Shown: positions 9,359 to 18,693, numbered from the stretch's first letter. The stretch: 64,000 nt of DNA from [Mycobacterium] nativiensis (GCF_020172685.1 NZ_CP083986.1:4234158-4298157); one strand, 5' to 3'. Notes: generated by a model not told the origin, from the letters alone. Numbers and translations are program-made.

Positions 9359-10090
9359 ATGCAACCGCGCGAGCCTGCACTGCGCTCCTCTCGGGCTGAA
9401 CGCGTCGCTGCCGATCTGGAACACGAGATACTCAGCGCCCGACTGCCGGTCGGAGCGCACCTCGGGCGGCGGTCGGAGATCATGGACCGCTTCGGTATCA
9501 GCCCAACGGTGATGAATGAGACGTTGCGCATCCTGCGTGATCGCGACCTGGTGACCGTCCGCCCGGGACCGGGCGGTGGAATCACCGTGGCCAGCGCACC
9601 CCCCCAGGTTCATCTGGGAGCCCTGGATCTGTGGTTTCAGCCGTCCACCCCGCACCCCCTGGACCTGCTTGAAGCCCGGTTGTACCTTGAGTTCGGCCTG
9701 ACCAAAGCGGCGTTCGAGCGAGCGACGAGCGACGACATCGCCGCGATGCGTTCGGCTATGGCCACGATGCAGACCAGCACAGAACCCGCGCAGTTCTTCG
9801 ACGCGGTGCTGGCGTTCCACGGCGTGATCGCGGTTGCGGCCCACATCCCCGTGCTGGAGGGCATGCACCAGCTTGTCGTGACCAGCATCAAGGCCGTGTT
9901 GAGCCGGGTGGTGTTCGTCAGCGACCACGAGCCGCTCCTGACCAAGAGCCTGGAAGTTCACAACGACATAGTGGCCGCCATCGCACTGCACGATCAGCCG
10001 TCGTTCATCGATGCGCTCGACCGCCACGATCAAGACTTGATCCGCGGCGACGATCTGGACCGAACGCCCCACACCCCGCAGCAACCCTGA
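9359..10090 (+). CDS. GntR-family (FCD/FadR subfamily) regulator next to the mce operon
   Basis: Transcriptional regulator, 243 aa. An N-terminal winged helix (about residues 12-80; motif RSEIMDRFGISPTVMNETL, wing GGGITV) is followed by an all-helical FCD ligand domain with the characteristic metal-site pattern (E..L.L..G / FH..I / EVHNDI..AI). ATG 9359 has GAAGGAGG six bases upstream; the longer frame from 9257 lies inside the promoter. By position it is the analogue of Mce1R, a repressor divergent from fadD5-yrbE1A, and probably controls the ligase-mce operon and itself. The ligand is unknown, probably an acid or acyl-CoA. Confidence 0.87.
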   Translation: MQPREPALRSSRAERVAADLEHEILSARLPVGAHLGRRSEIMDRFGISPTVMNETLRILRDRDLVTVRPGPGGGITVASAPPQVHLGALDLWFQPSTPHPLDLLEARLYLEFGLTKAAFERATSDDIAAMRSAMATMQTSTEPAQFFDAVLAFHGVIAVAAHIPVLEGMHQLVVTSIKAVLSRVVFVSDHEPLLTKSLEVHNDIVAAIALHDQPSFIDALDRHDQDLIRGDDLDRTPHTPQQP

Positions 10091-10108
10091 CCCGACGCTG
10101 CCACTAGC

Positions 10109-10128
10109 CGGCCATAGCGGTCTGGCCG
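10109..10128. terminator. Hairpin after the GntR gene
   Basis: Inverted repeat CGGCCA-N8-TGGCCG starts 19 bp after the GntR stop codon. There is no T-run, which is common for mycobacterial terminators. A second weak CCCC/GGGG pairing follows at about 10135-10152. The role as terminator is inferred from position only. Confidence 0.35.
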
Positions 10129-10204
10129 CCACTTCCCCGCTCAACGCTGGGGTCGATCCTGCCTGCATACCGGTACTTCTACCACCACCGAGGTACCGCT
10201 CACA

Positions 10205-10275
10205 AGTATTGTGTATGCACATCTTGAATTATGGTGTCATATTAATTACTCTCGGACGCGACCGCCCCATACGAT
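10205..10275 (+). promoter_or_regulatory. AT-rich promoter region of the meta-cleavage operon
   Basis: A sharply AT-rich stretch within GC-rich surroundings precedes the catabolic operon. It contains the imperfect palindrome TGTG-TATG-CACA (10210-10221) and a second inverted repeat TATG-GTGT-CATA (10230-10241) followed by ATTAATTAC. Such sequences resemble operators of GntR/FCD regulators in general, so the neighbouring GntR protein or an unlinked regulator may bind here. It does not carry the GGTCNGACC core found before the beta-oxidation operons, suggesting separate control. No clear -35/-10 pair can be assigned. Confidence 0.4.
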
Positions 10276-11427
10276 TTGCTGGACGGAGGCACGACCATCG
10301 ACATTCACCGATCCGCCGGTACGGGCCTCTTCGATGTCCATACCCATGCCGTCAACGTCGACTTGCCAGATCTGCGACAGAGCTATCCGGCTGACAGCTG
10401 GCCCAGTATCGAGCGCACGGGCGCAGCCACCGCGAACCTGATGTTCGGCGGGCAGCGCTACCGCCAGATCGATCACCGGTGCTGGTCGCCAGACGCCAGG
10501 ATCGCCGATATGGATCATTACGGCGTTGCGGTACAGGTTCTTTCGCCTATTCCGGTCACGTTCTGTTATCGGGCGTCGGCGAGCGGGGCGGCGGAGCTGG
10601 CGTCGGCCCAGAACGAGTTCTTCGGCCGAATCGTGCAGCAACATCCCACCCGGTTCGCCGCGCTGGGCGCCGTCCCGCTGCAGGATCCCGACCTTGCCGT
10701 CGAGGAGATGCGCCGGTGTATGCGCCGTCCGGGATTCCTCGGAGTCGAGATCGGCACGCAGGTCGTCGAGACCGAACTGGGCGACCCGAGCCTGGACCGA
10801 TTCTTTGCTGTGGCGCATGAACTCGGCGCCATGGTGCTGGTCCACCCCAGCGACCAGGATCTATCGGTTCGGGTGACGACTCTGGGACTGGGTTTCGGCG
10901 CCGGGATGCCAATCGAGACGGCCCTCGCGGCAGCAGCACTGCTAACCGGCGGCGCACTCGCACGCCGACCCGAGGTGCGACTCTGTTTGGCGCACGGCGG
11001 CGGCGCATTGCCAGCGATGATCGGACGGCTCGACCAGGGTGCGAGGCTGGCCGGCAACGGCGCCGGATCACCGGACCTGCCGAGTCGGCTGGCCGGCAAC
11101 GGCGCCGGATCACCGGACCTGCCGAGTCGGCTGGCCGGCCGATTATGGTGCGACTCCCTGACATACGACCGCAGTGCGCTGAACGCGGTGGTCCAGCTCT
11201 TCGGCCACGACCACGTCGTGTTCGGATCCGACTACCCCTTCCCCGCGATGCCCGAACCCATCGATGACATCGTGGCTGACCTTCCCGCCGACCTGCGTCG
11301 CAGGATCAGCCGCACCAATCTGGAGGAACACTATGGCGTATTTCCTGGGGCTGGGCTTGACTCACTATCCGCTGCTGGCCGGGACCGACGACCACATGGC
11401 GGACCTCCTGCGCTGGACATTGACTGA
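10276..11427 (+). CDS. ACMSD-type amidohydrolase, probable decarboxylase of the meta-cleavage pathway
   Basis: Amidohydrolase-2 family metal enzyme, 383 aa in the longest frame. The metal/active-site set is complete: DVHTH near residue 20, His in LVHPSD, His in LAHGGGA and Asp in FGSDYPFP. Relatives (ACMSD, 5-carboxyvanillate and gamma-resorcylate decarboxylases) remove CO2 from semialdehydes or hydroxybenzoates; here it would decarboxylate the ring-fission product or catecholic acid. The start is unclear: TTG 10276 is the only standard start, while a good GGAGG (10284-10288) points at an ATC codon at 10297. Two 14-residue repeats interrupt the C-terminal third. The last 31 codons overlap the next gene. 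Confidence 0.82.
   Translation: MLDGGTTIDIHRSAGTGLFDVHTHAVNVDLPDLRQSYPADSWPSIERTGAATANLMFGGQRYRQIDHRCWSPDARIADMDHYGVAVQVLSPIPVTFCYRASASGAAELASAQNEFFGRIVQQHPTRFAALGAVPLQDPDLAVEEMRRCMRRPGFLGVEIGTQVVETELGDPSLDRFFAVAHELGAMVLVHPSDQDLSVRVTTLGLGFGAGMPIETALAAAALLTGGALARRPEVRLCLAHGGGALPAMIGRLDQGARLAGNGAGSPDLPSRLAGNGAGSPDLPSRLAGRLWCDSLTYDRSALNAVVQLFGHDHVVFGSDYPFPAMPEPIDDIVADLPADLRRRISRTNLEEHYGVFPGAGLDSLSAAGRDRRPHGGPPALDID
11047..11139 (+). repeat. 42-bp in-frame tandem duplication inside the amidohydrolase gene
   Basis: Two perfect 42-bp units (11047-11088 and 11089-11130) are followed by the first 9 bp of a third (11131-11139). Each unit encodes 14 residues beginning LAGNGAGSPDLPS. The insertion keeps the frame and sits between the His of LAHGGG and the Asp of FGSDYP, so it adds a surface loop near the active site. 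Confidence 0.9.
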
Positions 11428-12409
11428 TCCCGACATTCCCGCCGAGGCGAAGGATCCCGCTAACTGGACCGCGTCGATGCGCGCCGAGTGGGGCACGGAC
11501 GGCGGCGTCGCATCCGCGGCACAGCACCGCAAGTTGCTGGTGGACAACCTTTCTCGCTGCCGCGATGCCCTCGACGACTTCGCCCCCGATGTGGTGGTGG
11601 TGTGGGGCGACGATCAGTATGAGAACTTCCGGGAAGAGGTCGTCCCGCCGTTCTGCGTACTTGCCTACGACGACATCGACGTCAACCCATTCGAGCTGAT
11701 GAATCATCGGGGCAGCCCGAACGCCTGGGGGCTACCCGACGACTCCACCATCACTCTGCGCGGCGACGCCGAGCGCGCCCGTCAGCTGGCTGACGCGTTG
11801 ATTGTCCGCGGATTCGACATCGCCTACTCCTACCAAAAGCGCAGTAACGCACCGTTTCCGCATGCCATCGTCAACACTCAGTTGTTCCTGGACTACCACC
11901 ACGCCGGGGCGCGATTCGACTACCGGATCATCCCCATCACGGTGAACTGCTACGGGCAGCATGCAATCGCGCGCCGGGGCGGCCTGGCCCGATTCTCCGC
12001 AATCGCCGACGAACGGCTCGATCCGTCCGGGCCCACCCCAGCCCGTTGCTTCGCGCTGGGCCGCGCAGTCGCCCAGGCGTTCCGGGACACCGACCTGCGC
12101 GTGGCCCTGGTGGCGTCCTCGAGTTGGTCGCACGCTTTTTTGACCGACAAGACCTGGCACATCACGCCCGACTCCGACGCCGACCGCCGGCTCTATCAGC
12201 TGTTAGTAGACCGCGACTACTCCGCGTGGCAGGCCACTCCCAGCCGCGACATCGTCGAGGCGGGTCAGCACGAAATGCTCAACTGGTTCTGCCTGACCGG
12301 CGCGGCCGACGAGCTCGGCCTGGACCTGGCGTGGTCGAAGCTCGTCACCACCGATGTCTTCAACTCCAACAAGTGTTTTGCCGTATTCCAGGAAGGGAAC
12401 CCACGATGA
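11333..12409 (+). CDS. LigB-type (class III) extradiol ring-cleavage dioxygenase
   Basis: Fe(II)-dependent extradiol dioxygenase, 358 aa, expected to open a catecholic ring. The N-terminal GLGLTHYP supplies the first iron-ligand His, and VVVWGDDQYENF and the C-terminal SSSWSHAFL region fit the LigB/PCA-4,5-dioxygenase superfamily rather than the vicinal-oxygen-chelate type. ATG 11333 has GGAGG seven bases upstream; the frame from 11264 is longer but lies within the previous gene. It overlaps the amidohydrolase by 95 bp and the hydrolase by 4 bp (ATGA), so translation is probably coupled. Substrate inferred from context: a 2,3-dihydroxybenzoate-type acid. Confidence 0.85.
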   Translation: MAYFLGLGLTHYPLLAGTDDHMADLLRWTLTDPDIPAEAKDPANWTASMRAEWGTDGGVASAAQHRKLLVDNLSRCRDALDDFAPDVVVVWGDDQYENFREEVVPPFCVLAYDDIDVNPFELMNHRGSPNAWGLPDDSTITLRGDAERARQLADALIVRGFDIAYSYQKRSNAPFPHAIVNTQLFLDYHHAGARFDYRIIPITVNCYGQHAIARRGGLARFSAIADERLDPSGPTPARCFALGRAVAQAFRDTDLRVALVASSSWSHAFLTDKTWHITPDSDADRRLYQLLVDRDYSAWQATPSRDIVEAGQHEMLNWFCLTGAADELGLDLAWSKLVTTDVFNSNKCFAVFQEGNPR

Positions 12410-13245
12410 CGAAACCGACCGCGGTGGGGAAGGCGTTAGAACCGCATACCATCGATGCCGGAGGCATCAAAACCATCTACCTTGAGGCCGGCTCCGGCGA
12501 ACCGGTCATCATGCTGCACGGTTCCGGCCCCGGAGTTTCGGGACTGGCGAACTGGCAGTACAACATCGGGCCGTTATCGCAGAAATTTCACGCACTCGCC
12601 CCCGATATTGTCGGGTTCGGTGCAACCGAGCGGCTCGATGACATCATTTATTCGCTGCGCACCTGGACCGACCATGTCTGGGCGTTCCTCGACGCACATG
12701 ACATCAAGAGTGCCGCGGTGGTCGGTAACTCGCTGGGTGGGCGCATCGCGCTGCAGATGGCTACCGACCGGCCGGACCGGATCACCAAGATGGTGCTGAT
12801 GGGCACACCGGGAGTCGGTATGACGCTGACCGACGGCCTGGCCGCGCTGCGGGCCTATGAACCCTCTCATGATGCGATGCGCGAGCTACTGCGCACATAT
12901 TTCGCCGTCGATCCGACGATGATCACCGACGAACTCGTCGCGATCCGTCACGAAGCCAGCATCGCCGACGGCGTCTTCGAGGCGTACCGGGCCATGTTCT
13001 TCGATCCCAAACACGCCGGATCCGAACTGGCGATCACCGAATCCGAAGTGCGCGCGATCACCACCCCGACACTGCTCGTTCACGGCCGGGAGGACAAGGT
13101 GGTTCCGGTAGAAGTCTCGGTAACGATGATGCGGCTACTGCCCAAAGCCGATCTGCACGTGTTCAGTGCATGCGGACATTGGACCCAGATCGAGCGCGCC
13201 GGTGAGTTCTCCGCGCTGGTCGCCGACTACCTGGGCCAGCGATGA
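12406..13245 (+). CDS. Meta-cleavage product C-C hydrolase (alpha/beta fold)
   Basis: Alpha/beta hydrolase, 279 aa, of the BphD/CumD/CmtE/HsaD type that splits 2-hydroxy-6-oxo-dienoates into a carboxylic acid and 2-hydroxypenta-2,4-dienoate. The catalytic triad is visible: nucleophile Ser109 in VVGNSLGGR, Asp in HGREDKVVP, His in ACGHWTQIERA. The oxyanion loop is HGSGPGVSG near residue 40. ATG 12406 overlaps the dioxygenase stop by 4 bp. If the substrate is the p-cumate-derived fission product, the acid released would be isobutyrate. Confidence 0.9.
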   Translation: MTKPTAVGKALEPHTIDAGGIKTIYLEAGSGEPVIMLHGSGPGVSGLANWQYNIGPLSQKFHALAPDIVGFGATERLDDIIYSLRTWTDHVWAFLDAHDIKSAAVVGNSLGGRIALQMATDRPDRITKMVLMGTPGVGMTLTDGLAALRAYEPSHDAMRELLRTYFAVDPTMITDELVAIRHEASIADGVFEAYRAMFFDPKHAGSELAITESEVRAITTPTLLVHGREDKVVPVEVSVTMMRLLPKADLHVFSACGHWTQIERAGEFSALVADYLGQR

Positions 13246-14552
13246 GCGCCGGGGCCGGCCCCGGGGTGTCCCGGACCGTCGAGGATGAAGCGCAGTTGCC
13301 GCTGGTGGTCGATGACCCGGTGACCCAACGGTTCCGGGTGCACCGCTCGGCGTTGACCTCTCCGGAGGTACACCGGGCGGAAGTGGACCGGGTCTTCGGG
13401 AAGTCGTGGCTCTACGTCGGCCACGAATCGGAGATCACCGAACCCGGTGATTACGTGCGGCGTTCGGTCGGCGGTCGGCCGATGTTCATGGTCCGTGGGG
13501 TGAAGACCGGTAACGTCAACGTGTTCCACAACACCTGCACCCACCGCGGCGCGGTGGTATGTCGCCAGGACTCCGGCAACTCCAAAGTGTTCCAGTGTTT
13601 CTACCACGCATGGACCTTCGACTCCGAGGGAAAGCTCAAGGGAGTGCCGGGCCGCGATGCGTACGCCGGCGGCTTGGACTTCGACGAGCTTGGACTCAAG
13701 CGGGTACCCCGGCTGGAAACCTACCGCGGCTTCGTATTCGCGAGCTTTGATCCCAATATCGTGGATCTGCTGACCTATCTGGCGGGCGCCAAGGACTATC
13801 TCGATCTGGTCATCGACGGCTGCGGTGGATCGGCCGAGCTGGTCCGCGGCAGCCATCAGTACAGCTTCGGTGGGAACTGGAAGCTACTCGTGGAGAACAG
13901 CTTCGATGGATACCACGCCGAGTCCACTCACGACACCTACTTCAAGTACCTGGTGTCGCTCGGAACTGACCTGCGCGGTGGCGTCCTCGGGCGGGGCGTA
14001 GACCTAGGCAACGGTCACGCCGTGATCGAGTACTCCTCTCCGTGGGGGCGCCCGGTCGCCAAGTGGGAGGCTCTGTTCGGTGAGGATTCGCGTCCGGAAA
14101 TCGACCGGCTGCGAGCCGACCTCGCCGAAAAATACGGTGAGGAGCGCGCGCATGCGATGACCGAGGTGAATCGCAACCTGGTGATCTACCCGAACCTGGT
14201 CATCAACGACATCATGGCTGTGGTGGTCCGCACCTTCTATCCGCCCGCCCCCGATGTCGTCGACGTGTCCGCTTGGGAACTCGCTCCGCTCAACGAATCT
14301 CCTGCATTACGCCAACGACGGTTGGATAGCTTTCTGACGTTTCTGGGCCCGGGCGGCTTCGCCACCCCCGACGACGCCGAGGCACTGGAATCCTGCCAAC
14401 AGGGCTACACCAGTGGTGGAGTCGAATGGAATGACATCTCCCGGGGCATGGGACGAGATCCGGTTGCCAGCGACGAAGAACAGATGCGGGCCTTCTGGCG
14501 ACGCTGGCAGCAGCAAATGGGCACCGCCGCGGACCGGGCGGACGCGAAATGA
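13242..14552 (+). CDS. Rieske ring-hydroxylating dioxygenase, large (alpha) subunit
   Basis: Catalytic subunit, 436 aa. The Rieske [2Fe-2S] site is Cys99-x-His101 and Cys119-x2-His122. The mononuclear iron site shows Asp222, His225 and His230 in FDGYHAESTH. With the beta subunit next door it should form an alpha3beta3 enzyme making a cis-dihydrodiol. The neighbouring dehydrogenase, extradiol dioxygenase and decarboxylase suggest a benzoate-type carboxylic acid substrate, such as p-cumate or a phthalate. Start GTGA/ATGA overlap at 13242-13245. No ferredoxin or reductase gene is adjacent, so electron transfer must come from elsewhere. Confidence 0.92.
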   Translation: MSAGAGPGVSRTVEDEAQLPLVVDDPVTQRFRVHRSALTSPEVHRAEVDRVFGKSWLYVGHESEITEPGDYVRRSVGGRPMFMVRGVKTGNVNVFHNTCTHRGAVVCRQDSGNSKVFQCFYHAWTFDSEGKLKGVPGRDAYAGGLDFDELGLKRVPRLETYRGFVFASFDPNIVDLLTYLAGAKDYLDLVIDGCGGSAELVRGSHQYSFGGNWKLLVENSFDGYHAESTHDTYFKYLVSLGTDLRGGVLGRGVDLGNGHAVIEYSSPWGRPVAKWEALFGEDSRPEIDRLRADLAEKYGEERAHAMTEVNRNLVIYPNLVINDIMAVVVRTFYPPAPDVVDVSAWELAPLNESPALRQRRLDSFLTFLGPGGFATPDDAEALESCQQGYTSGGVEWNDISRGMGRDPVASDEEQMRAFWRRWQQQMGTAADRADAK

Positions 14553-15061
14553 CCGCGCCGACTGCCAAGGAAGCACCTGCGGTTGCCGCGGTAACCAGGG
14601 CCGAAGTTGAGGACTTCCTTTACGCCGAGGCGGCGTTGCTGGACGGGTGGCGACTCGACGACTGGCTGTTGCTGTTCGACCCGGACATCAAATATGAGGT
14701 GCCCTGCAACGACGCGGTCGACGCGGATCCGAATCAGGATCTGATGCTCATCGACGACAACTACACCCGGCTGGCGGCCAGGGTCACCCGGCTAAACAGT
14801 CGACATGCCCATCGCGAATTTCCCCACTCTCGCACCAACCACCAGGTGTTCAATGTGCAGCTGGAGACGTCGGGGGACGAGATTGCGGTGACAGCGTTGT
14901 TCACCGTGTGGCGGTTCCGGGCCGGACGTTCGGACTGCTATGTGGGCCGTTACCGCTACCGACTCCGCCGCCGAGATGGCCAGCTCCGGATCGCCTTCAA
15001 AAGGGCGGAACTGGCGATGACGGATCTACGTGCCGTTGCCGACGTGGCGATCATCCTATGA
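14549..15061 (+). CDS. Ring-hydroxylating dioxygenase, small (beta) subunit
   Basis: 170 aa NTF2-like fold protein of the ring-hydroxylating dioxygenase beta family: VEDFLYAEAALLDGWRLDDW at the N-terminus, the conserved R.NSRHAHREFPHSRTNH centre and the KRAELAMTDL C-terminus. It is structural and supports the alpha subunit. ATG 14549 overlaps the alpha stop by 4 bp. Confidence 0.92.
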   Translation: MTAPTAKEAPAVAAVTRAEVEDFLYAEAALLDGWRLDDWLLLFDPDIKYEVPCNDAVDADPNQDLMLIDDNYTRLAARVTRLNSRHAHREFPHSRTNHQVFNVQLETSGDEIAVTALFTVWRFRAGRSDCYVGRYRYRLRRRDGQLRIAFKRAELAMTDLRAVADVAIIL

Positions 15062-15822
15062 GCGGCGTGCTGAGCGGCCGGACAGCGGTCGTCACCGGCG
15101 CCGCCTCAGGTATCGGCCTGAGTATCGCCACGCGGCTGATCGCCGACGGCGCCACGGTTTTCGCTGCGGTCCGTAGCAATGAGAGCCTGGAGCGGCTGCG
15201 TGAGAAGGCCCTGATCGCAGGTGGCTTCGTCGGTCAACTCAATGAGCCCGGGGTGGCAGACAACCTGGTCGCTGCGGCGGTCCAGGCGCTGGGCCACGTC
15301 GATGTCGTGGTGAACAACGCGGGTGGCGGCGCAATCCTACCGACACTCGAGCACACTGAGGAGTCGCTGCGGGCCACCATCGACAACAACCTGTGGACGA
15401 CCATCTACTGCGTGAAAGCGGCACTGCCGCACATGGTCTCTCGGGGCCACGGTCGAATCATCAACATCGGTGCCGATTCAGTGCGTACCGGCTTGGTCGA
15501 CCATGCCATGTACAACGCCGCCAAAGGCGGTGTACATGCGATGGTCACCGGTCTCGCACGCGAGTTCGCCACCAGCGGCATCACGGCCAACACCGTGGCG
15601 CCATGTTACGTGCGCACGCCTGAGCTGGCGACCCTGCTTGACTCCGGTTGCGCACCATCACGCCTCGTGCATGTGATCGAGGAGGGAACCGCCATCGTGC
15701 CGCTAGGCCATCCGGGCGATCCCGCGGACGTGGCGGCTGCTGTCGCCTTTCTTGCCGGCGAGGACAGCAGATTCATCACCGGGCAAACGATTTATGTCAA
15801 CGGCGGCAGCAGCATGGGCTGA
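15058..15822 (+). CDS. Short-chain dehydrogenase, probable cis-dihydrodiol dehydrogenase
   Basis: Classical SDR, 254 aa: NAD-binding TGAASGIG, the NNAG motif, Ser in NIGADS, the catalytic YNAAK and a C-terminal ITGQTIYVNGG. Directly behind the dioxygenase genes it most likely rearomatises the cis-dihydrodiol to a catechol with NAD+. The ATG at 15058 overlaps the beta-subunit stop by 4 bp; the longer open frame upstream lies within that gene. Confidence 0.88.
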   Translation: MSGVLSGRTAVVTGAASGIGLSIATRLIADGATVFAAVRSNESLERLREKALIAGGFVGQLNEPGVADNLVAAAVQALGHVDVVVNNAGGGAILPTLEHTEESLRATIDNNLWTTIYCVKAALPHMVSRGHGRIINIGADSVRTGLVDHAMYNAAKGGVHAMVTGLAREFATSGITANTVAPCYVRTPELATLLDSGCAPSRLVHVIEEGTAIVPLGHPGDPADVAAAVAFLAGEDSRFITGQTIYVNGGSSMG

Positions 15823-15857
15823 TGCCTTGCTGCCCACAATCCGAAGGACTCAACTTC

Positions 15858-16655
15858 ATGGCCCTCACCACAACTGCCATGCGTGAGGCCGCAGATCGGC
15901 TGATCTCGGCCGCCGCTGCGCCGCTTCAATGCGACCCGGTCCGTGACATTCTGGGTGACCGGGACATCGCCTCGGCCTATGCGGTGCAACACCTGCTCAA
16001 CGAGGACGCGCTAGCACAGGGCCGCCGGATCGTCGGCTACAAGATCGGCCTGACCTCCCCTGCGGTGCAGCGACAATTGGGGGTCGAGCAACCCGATTCC
16101 GGGGTGCTCTTCGCCGACATGCAGGTGGAGTCAGGGGCGAGCGTCAAAACCGGAAAACTGCTGCAGCCCAAGGTCGAGGCCGAGATCGCCTTCATCCTGG
16201 CCGAGGATCTCGACGGTGAGCTTTCGGAGTCACGGATCAGGGCCGCCGCCGGCATCGCGGTACCGGCCATCGAGATCGTCGACTCACGGGTGCGGAACTG
16301 GTCGATCAGCATTGTCGATACTATCGCCGACAACGGTTCGTCGGCCCTCTTCGTGCTGGGCTCACCGGCGCGCGCCGCCTACGACCTCGACTTCGCCTCG
16401 CGCACCATGCAGCTGACACAAGACGGCGCAGTGGTCTCCACCGGCCGGGGCTCCGACTGCCTGGGCAACCCACTCAACGCACTGCGGTGGCTGGCCCACA
16501 CCGCCCAGGACAACGGCTCTCCGCTACAAGCCGGCCATATCGTGCTCTCCGGCGCGTTGGGGCCGATGGTTCCCATACTGCCGGGCAGCAGCTACGCGGC
16601 CGATATCGACGGAATCGGTTCGGTTGAAGTCTCTTTCACCGAGGCGACCCGATGA
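15858..16655 (+). CDS. 2-hydroxypenta-2,4-dienoate hydratase
   Basis: 265 aa member of the MhpD/BphH/HsaE family, adding water to 2-hydroxypenta-2,4-dienoate to give 4-hydroxy-2-oxovalerate. Family features are [17 protein letters not shown], the metal-site EAEIAF and the C-terminal [12 protein letters not shown] 15858 has AAGGA upstream (15844-15848); 35 bp separate it from the SDR, the only real gap inside this operon, and ATG 15822 is a less likely start. Confidence 0.9.
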   Translation: MALTTTAMREAADRLISAAAAPLQCDPVRDILGDRDIASAYAVQHLLNEDALAQGRRIVGYKIGLTSPAVQRQLGVEQPDSGVLFADMQVESGASVKTGKLLQPKVEAEIAFILAEDLDGELSESRIRAAAGIAVPAIEIVDSRVRNWSISIVDTIADNGSSALFVLGSPARAAYDLDFASRTMQLTQDGAVVSTGRGSDCLGNPLNALRWLAHTAQDNGSPLQAGHIVLSGALGPMVPILPGSSYAADIDGIGSVEVSFTEATR

Positions 16656-17593
16656 CGCGCACGAAGGTAGCCGTCATCGGGTCCGGCAATATCGGCACCG
16701 ATCTGATGATCAAGGTGCTGCGGCTGTCGGACCGCCTCGAAATGGGCGCGATGGTCGGTATCGACCCGGACTCCGACGGGTTGCGCCGGGCACAACGTCT
16801 CGGCGTACCGACCACCGCAGACGGTGCGCAGGGCCTCTTAGGCATGCCGGACTTCGGTGACATCGCGGTGGTCTTCGACGCAACCTCGGCGGCCGCGCAC
16901 CACGACAACGCCCGGCTCCTGACGCCGCACGGTAAGACGCTGGTCGACCTCACACCTGCGGCGATTGGCCCATTCGTCGTACCGGCTGTCAACCTGCACG
17001 AACACCTCGACAGCCTGAATGTCAACATGGTGACCTGCGGCGGGCAGGCCACCATCCCCGTCGTCGCCGCGGTCAGCAGTTGCACACCGGTGCTCTACGC
17101 CGAGATCGTCGCCTCAATCGCGTCGAGGTCGGCGGGCCCGGGCACCCGGGCCAACATCGACGAGTTCACCGAGACCACTACCAAGGCATTGGAGGTCGTC
17201 GGCGGCGCGAATCGTGCGAAAGCGATCATCGTGCTCAATCCGGCCGAGCCACCGCTGATCATGCGCGACACCGTGCACTGCCTGATCGGCGACGGCGACC
17301 TGGACGCGATCGAAAGATCAGTGGCGGCGATGGTGGACACCGTCGCCACCTACGTCCCCGGCTACCGGCTGAAACAACGGGTGCAGTTCCGGGCAATCGA
17401 CGCGGACGACCCGGCCCATGACTTGGTCGAAGCCCAACAGGGCCGGCCCAGTTGGCAAGTGTCGGTGTATCTGGAAGTCGAGGGCGCCGCGCACTATCTG
17501 CCCGCCTACGCCGGGAACCTCGACATCATGACCTCGGCCGCCCTGCAAGTTGGTGAAAACCTGGCCGCACAGACACGGGAACCGGTGCAATGA
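16652..17593 (+). CDS. Acetaldehyde dehydrogenase (acylating)
   Basis: 313 aa MhpF/BphJ/HsaG-family enzyme converting acetaldehyde or propanal plus CoA to the acyl-CoA with NAD+. It shows the Rossmann GSGNIGTDL at the N-terminus, the catalytic Cys in [12 protein letters not shown] (about residue 130) and the dimerisation/aldolase-contact region near the C-terminus. It channels aldehyde from the aldolase encoded next, with which it forms a complex in known systems. Four-bp overlaps on both sides. Confidence 0.94.
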   Translation: MTRTKVAVIGSGNIGTDLMIKVLRLSDRLEMGAMVGIDPDSDGLRRAQRLGVPTTADGAQGLLGMPDFGDIAVVFDATSAAAHHDNARLLTPHGKTLVDLTPAAIGPFVVPAVNLHEHLDSLNVNMVTCGGQATIPVVAAVSSCTPVLYAEIVASIASRSAGPGTRANIDEFTETTTKALEVVGGANRAKAIIVLNPAEPPLIMRDTVHCLIGDGDLDAIERSVAAMVDTVATYVPGYRLKQRVQFRAIDADDPAHDLVEAQQGRPSWQVSVYLEVEGAAHYLPAYAGNLDIMTSAALQVGENLAAQTREPVQ

Positions 17594-18693
17594 CGCAGCT
17601 TTACCTTCAGGATGTCACCCTCCGTGACGGCATGCACGCCGTCCGGCACCAGCTGCCGGTCGATCAACTGCGCCGCATTGCCGCCGCCCTGGACGCCGCC
17701 GGGGTCGCGGCGATCGAGGTCGCGCACGGCGACGGGCTGGCCGGCTCCAGCCTCACCTACGGACCGGGCAACTGCACCGACGGGCAGTGGATCCGCGCCG
17801 CGGCCGAGTCGATCACGAACGCCCGACTGACCACGTTGCTGCTGCCCGGGATCGGCACCATCCACGATCTGATGGCTGCTCACGACCTCGGCGTCACGTC
17901 GGTGCGGATCGCCACCCACGCCACCGAAGCCGACATTGCCGAGCAGCACATCGCCAAGGCGCGCGAGCTGGGCATGGACGTCTCCGGCTTCCTGATGATG
18001 TCGCACATGGCCGACCCGGATCGGCTGGCCCGCCAGGCGAAGCTCATGCAGGACGCCGGAGCCCATTGCGTCTATGTCACTGACTCGGGTGGACGTCTGA
18101 CGATGCGGGACGTTCGTGACCGGGTGCGCGCCTACCGTGACCTTCTCGACCCGGCCACCCAGATCGGAATCCACGCCCACGAGAACCTGTCATTATCGGT
18201 TGCCAACTCGGTGGTCGCGGTCGAAGAAGGCGTATTTCGTGTCGACGCGTCGTTGTGCGGCCATGGCGCCGGGGCAGGTAACTGCCCCATCGAGGCCTTT
18301 GTCGCCGTTGCCGAACTGCACGGTTGGTCGCATGGCTGTGATCTGTTCGCCCTGCAGGACGCCGCGGAAAACCTGGTCCGCCCGATGCAGGACCGGCCGG
18401 TCCGCGTCGACCGGGAAACCCTGACCCTCGGCTACGCCGGCGTGTACTCCAGCTTTCTGCGCCACGCCGAAAACGCCGCTCAGCATTACCGCCTCGACGT
18501 ACGAGACATTCTGCTCGAAGTCGGCCGCCGGGGCTTGGTCGGTGGCCAGGAGGACATGATCGCCGATATTGCGCTCGATTTGCTCACCGCGGGCGCCGAA
18601 AAGCTCCCGTTAGGGGGATGTCCCGCTGACGGAGACGGCCTAGCCTGGGTGCCGCGCCAACCACCGACCGTCGGGAAGGGATCTTCCGAATGA
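17590..18693 (+). CDS. 4-hydroxy-2-oxovalerate aldolase
   Basis: 367 aa DmpG/MhpE/HsaF-family class II aldolase giving pyruvate plus acetaldehyde. The N-terminal [14 protein letters not shown] supplies the catalytic Arg, metal-binding Asp and His20; the second metal motif is IGIHAHENL. The HMGL-like TIM barrel is followed by the C-terminal communication domain. It closes the lower pathway together with the hydratase and acylating dehydrogenase. Confidence 0.94.
   Translation: MTQLYLQDVTLRDGMHAVRHQLPVDQLRRIAAALDAAGVAAIEVAHGDGLAGSSLTYGPGNCTDGQWIRAAAESITNARLTTLLLPGIGTIHDLMAAHDLGVTSVRIATHATEADIAEQHIAKARELGMDVSGFLMMSHMADPDRLARQAKLMQDAGAHCVYVTDSGGRLTMRDVRDRVRAYRDLLDPATQIGIHAHENLSLSVANSVVAVEEGVFRVDASLCGHGAGAGNCPIEAFVAVAELHGWSHGCDLFALQDAAENLVRPMQDRPVRVDRETLTLGYAGVYSSFLRHAENAAQHYRLDVRDILLEVGRRGLVGGQEDMIADIALDLLTAGAEKLPLGGCPADGDGLAWVPRQPPTVGKGSSE

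Noticed and set aside
9320..10222. 300-codon minus-strand frame
   Set aside because: Antisense to the GntR gene, which has a clear ribosome site and domains.
15858..18693. Hydratase, acylating dehydrogenase and aldolase as hsaE/hsaG/hsaF of cholesterol degradation
   Set aside because: The families match, but hsaA-D and other ring genes of that pathway are absent and the upstream genes are a Rieske dioxygenase route, so I left the symbols blank.
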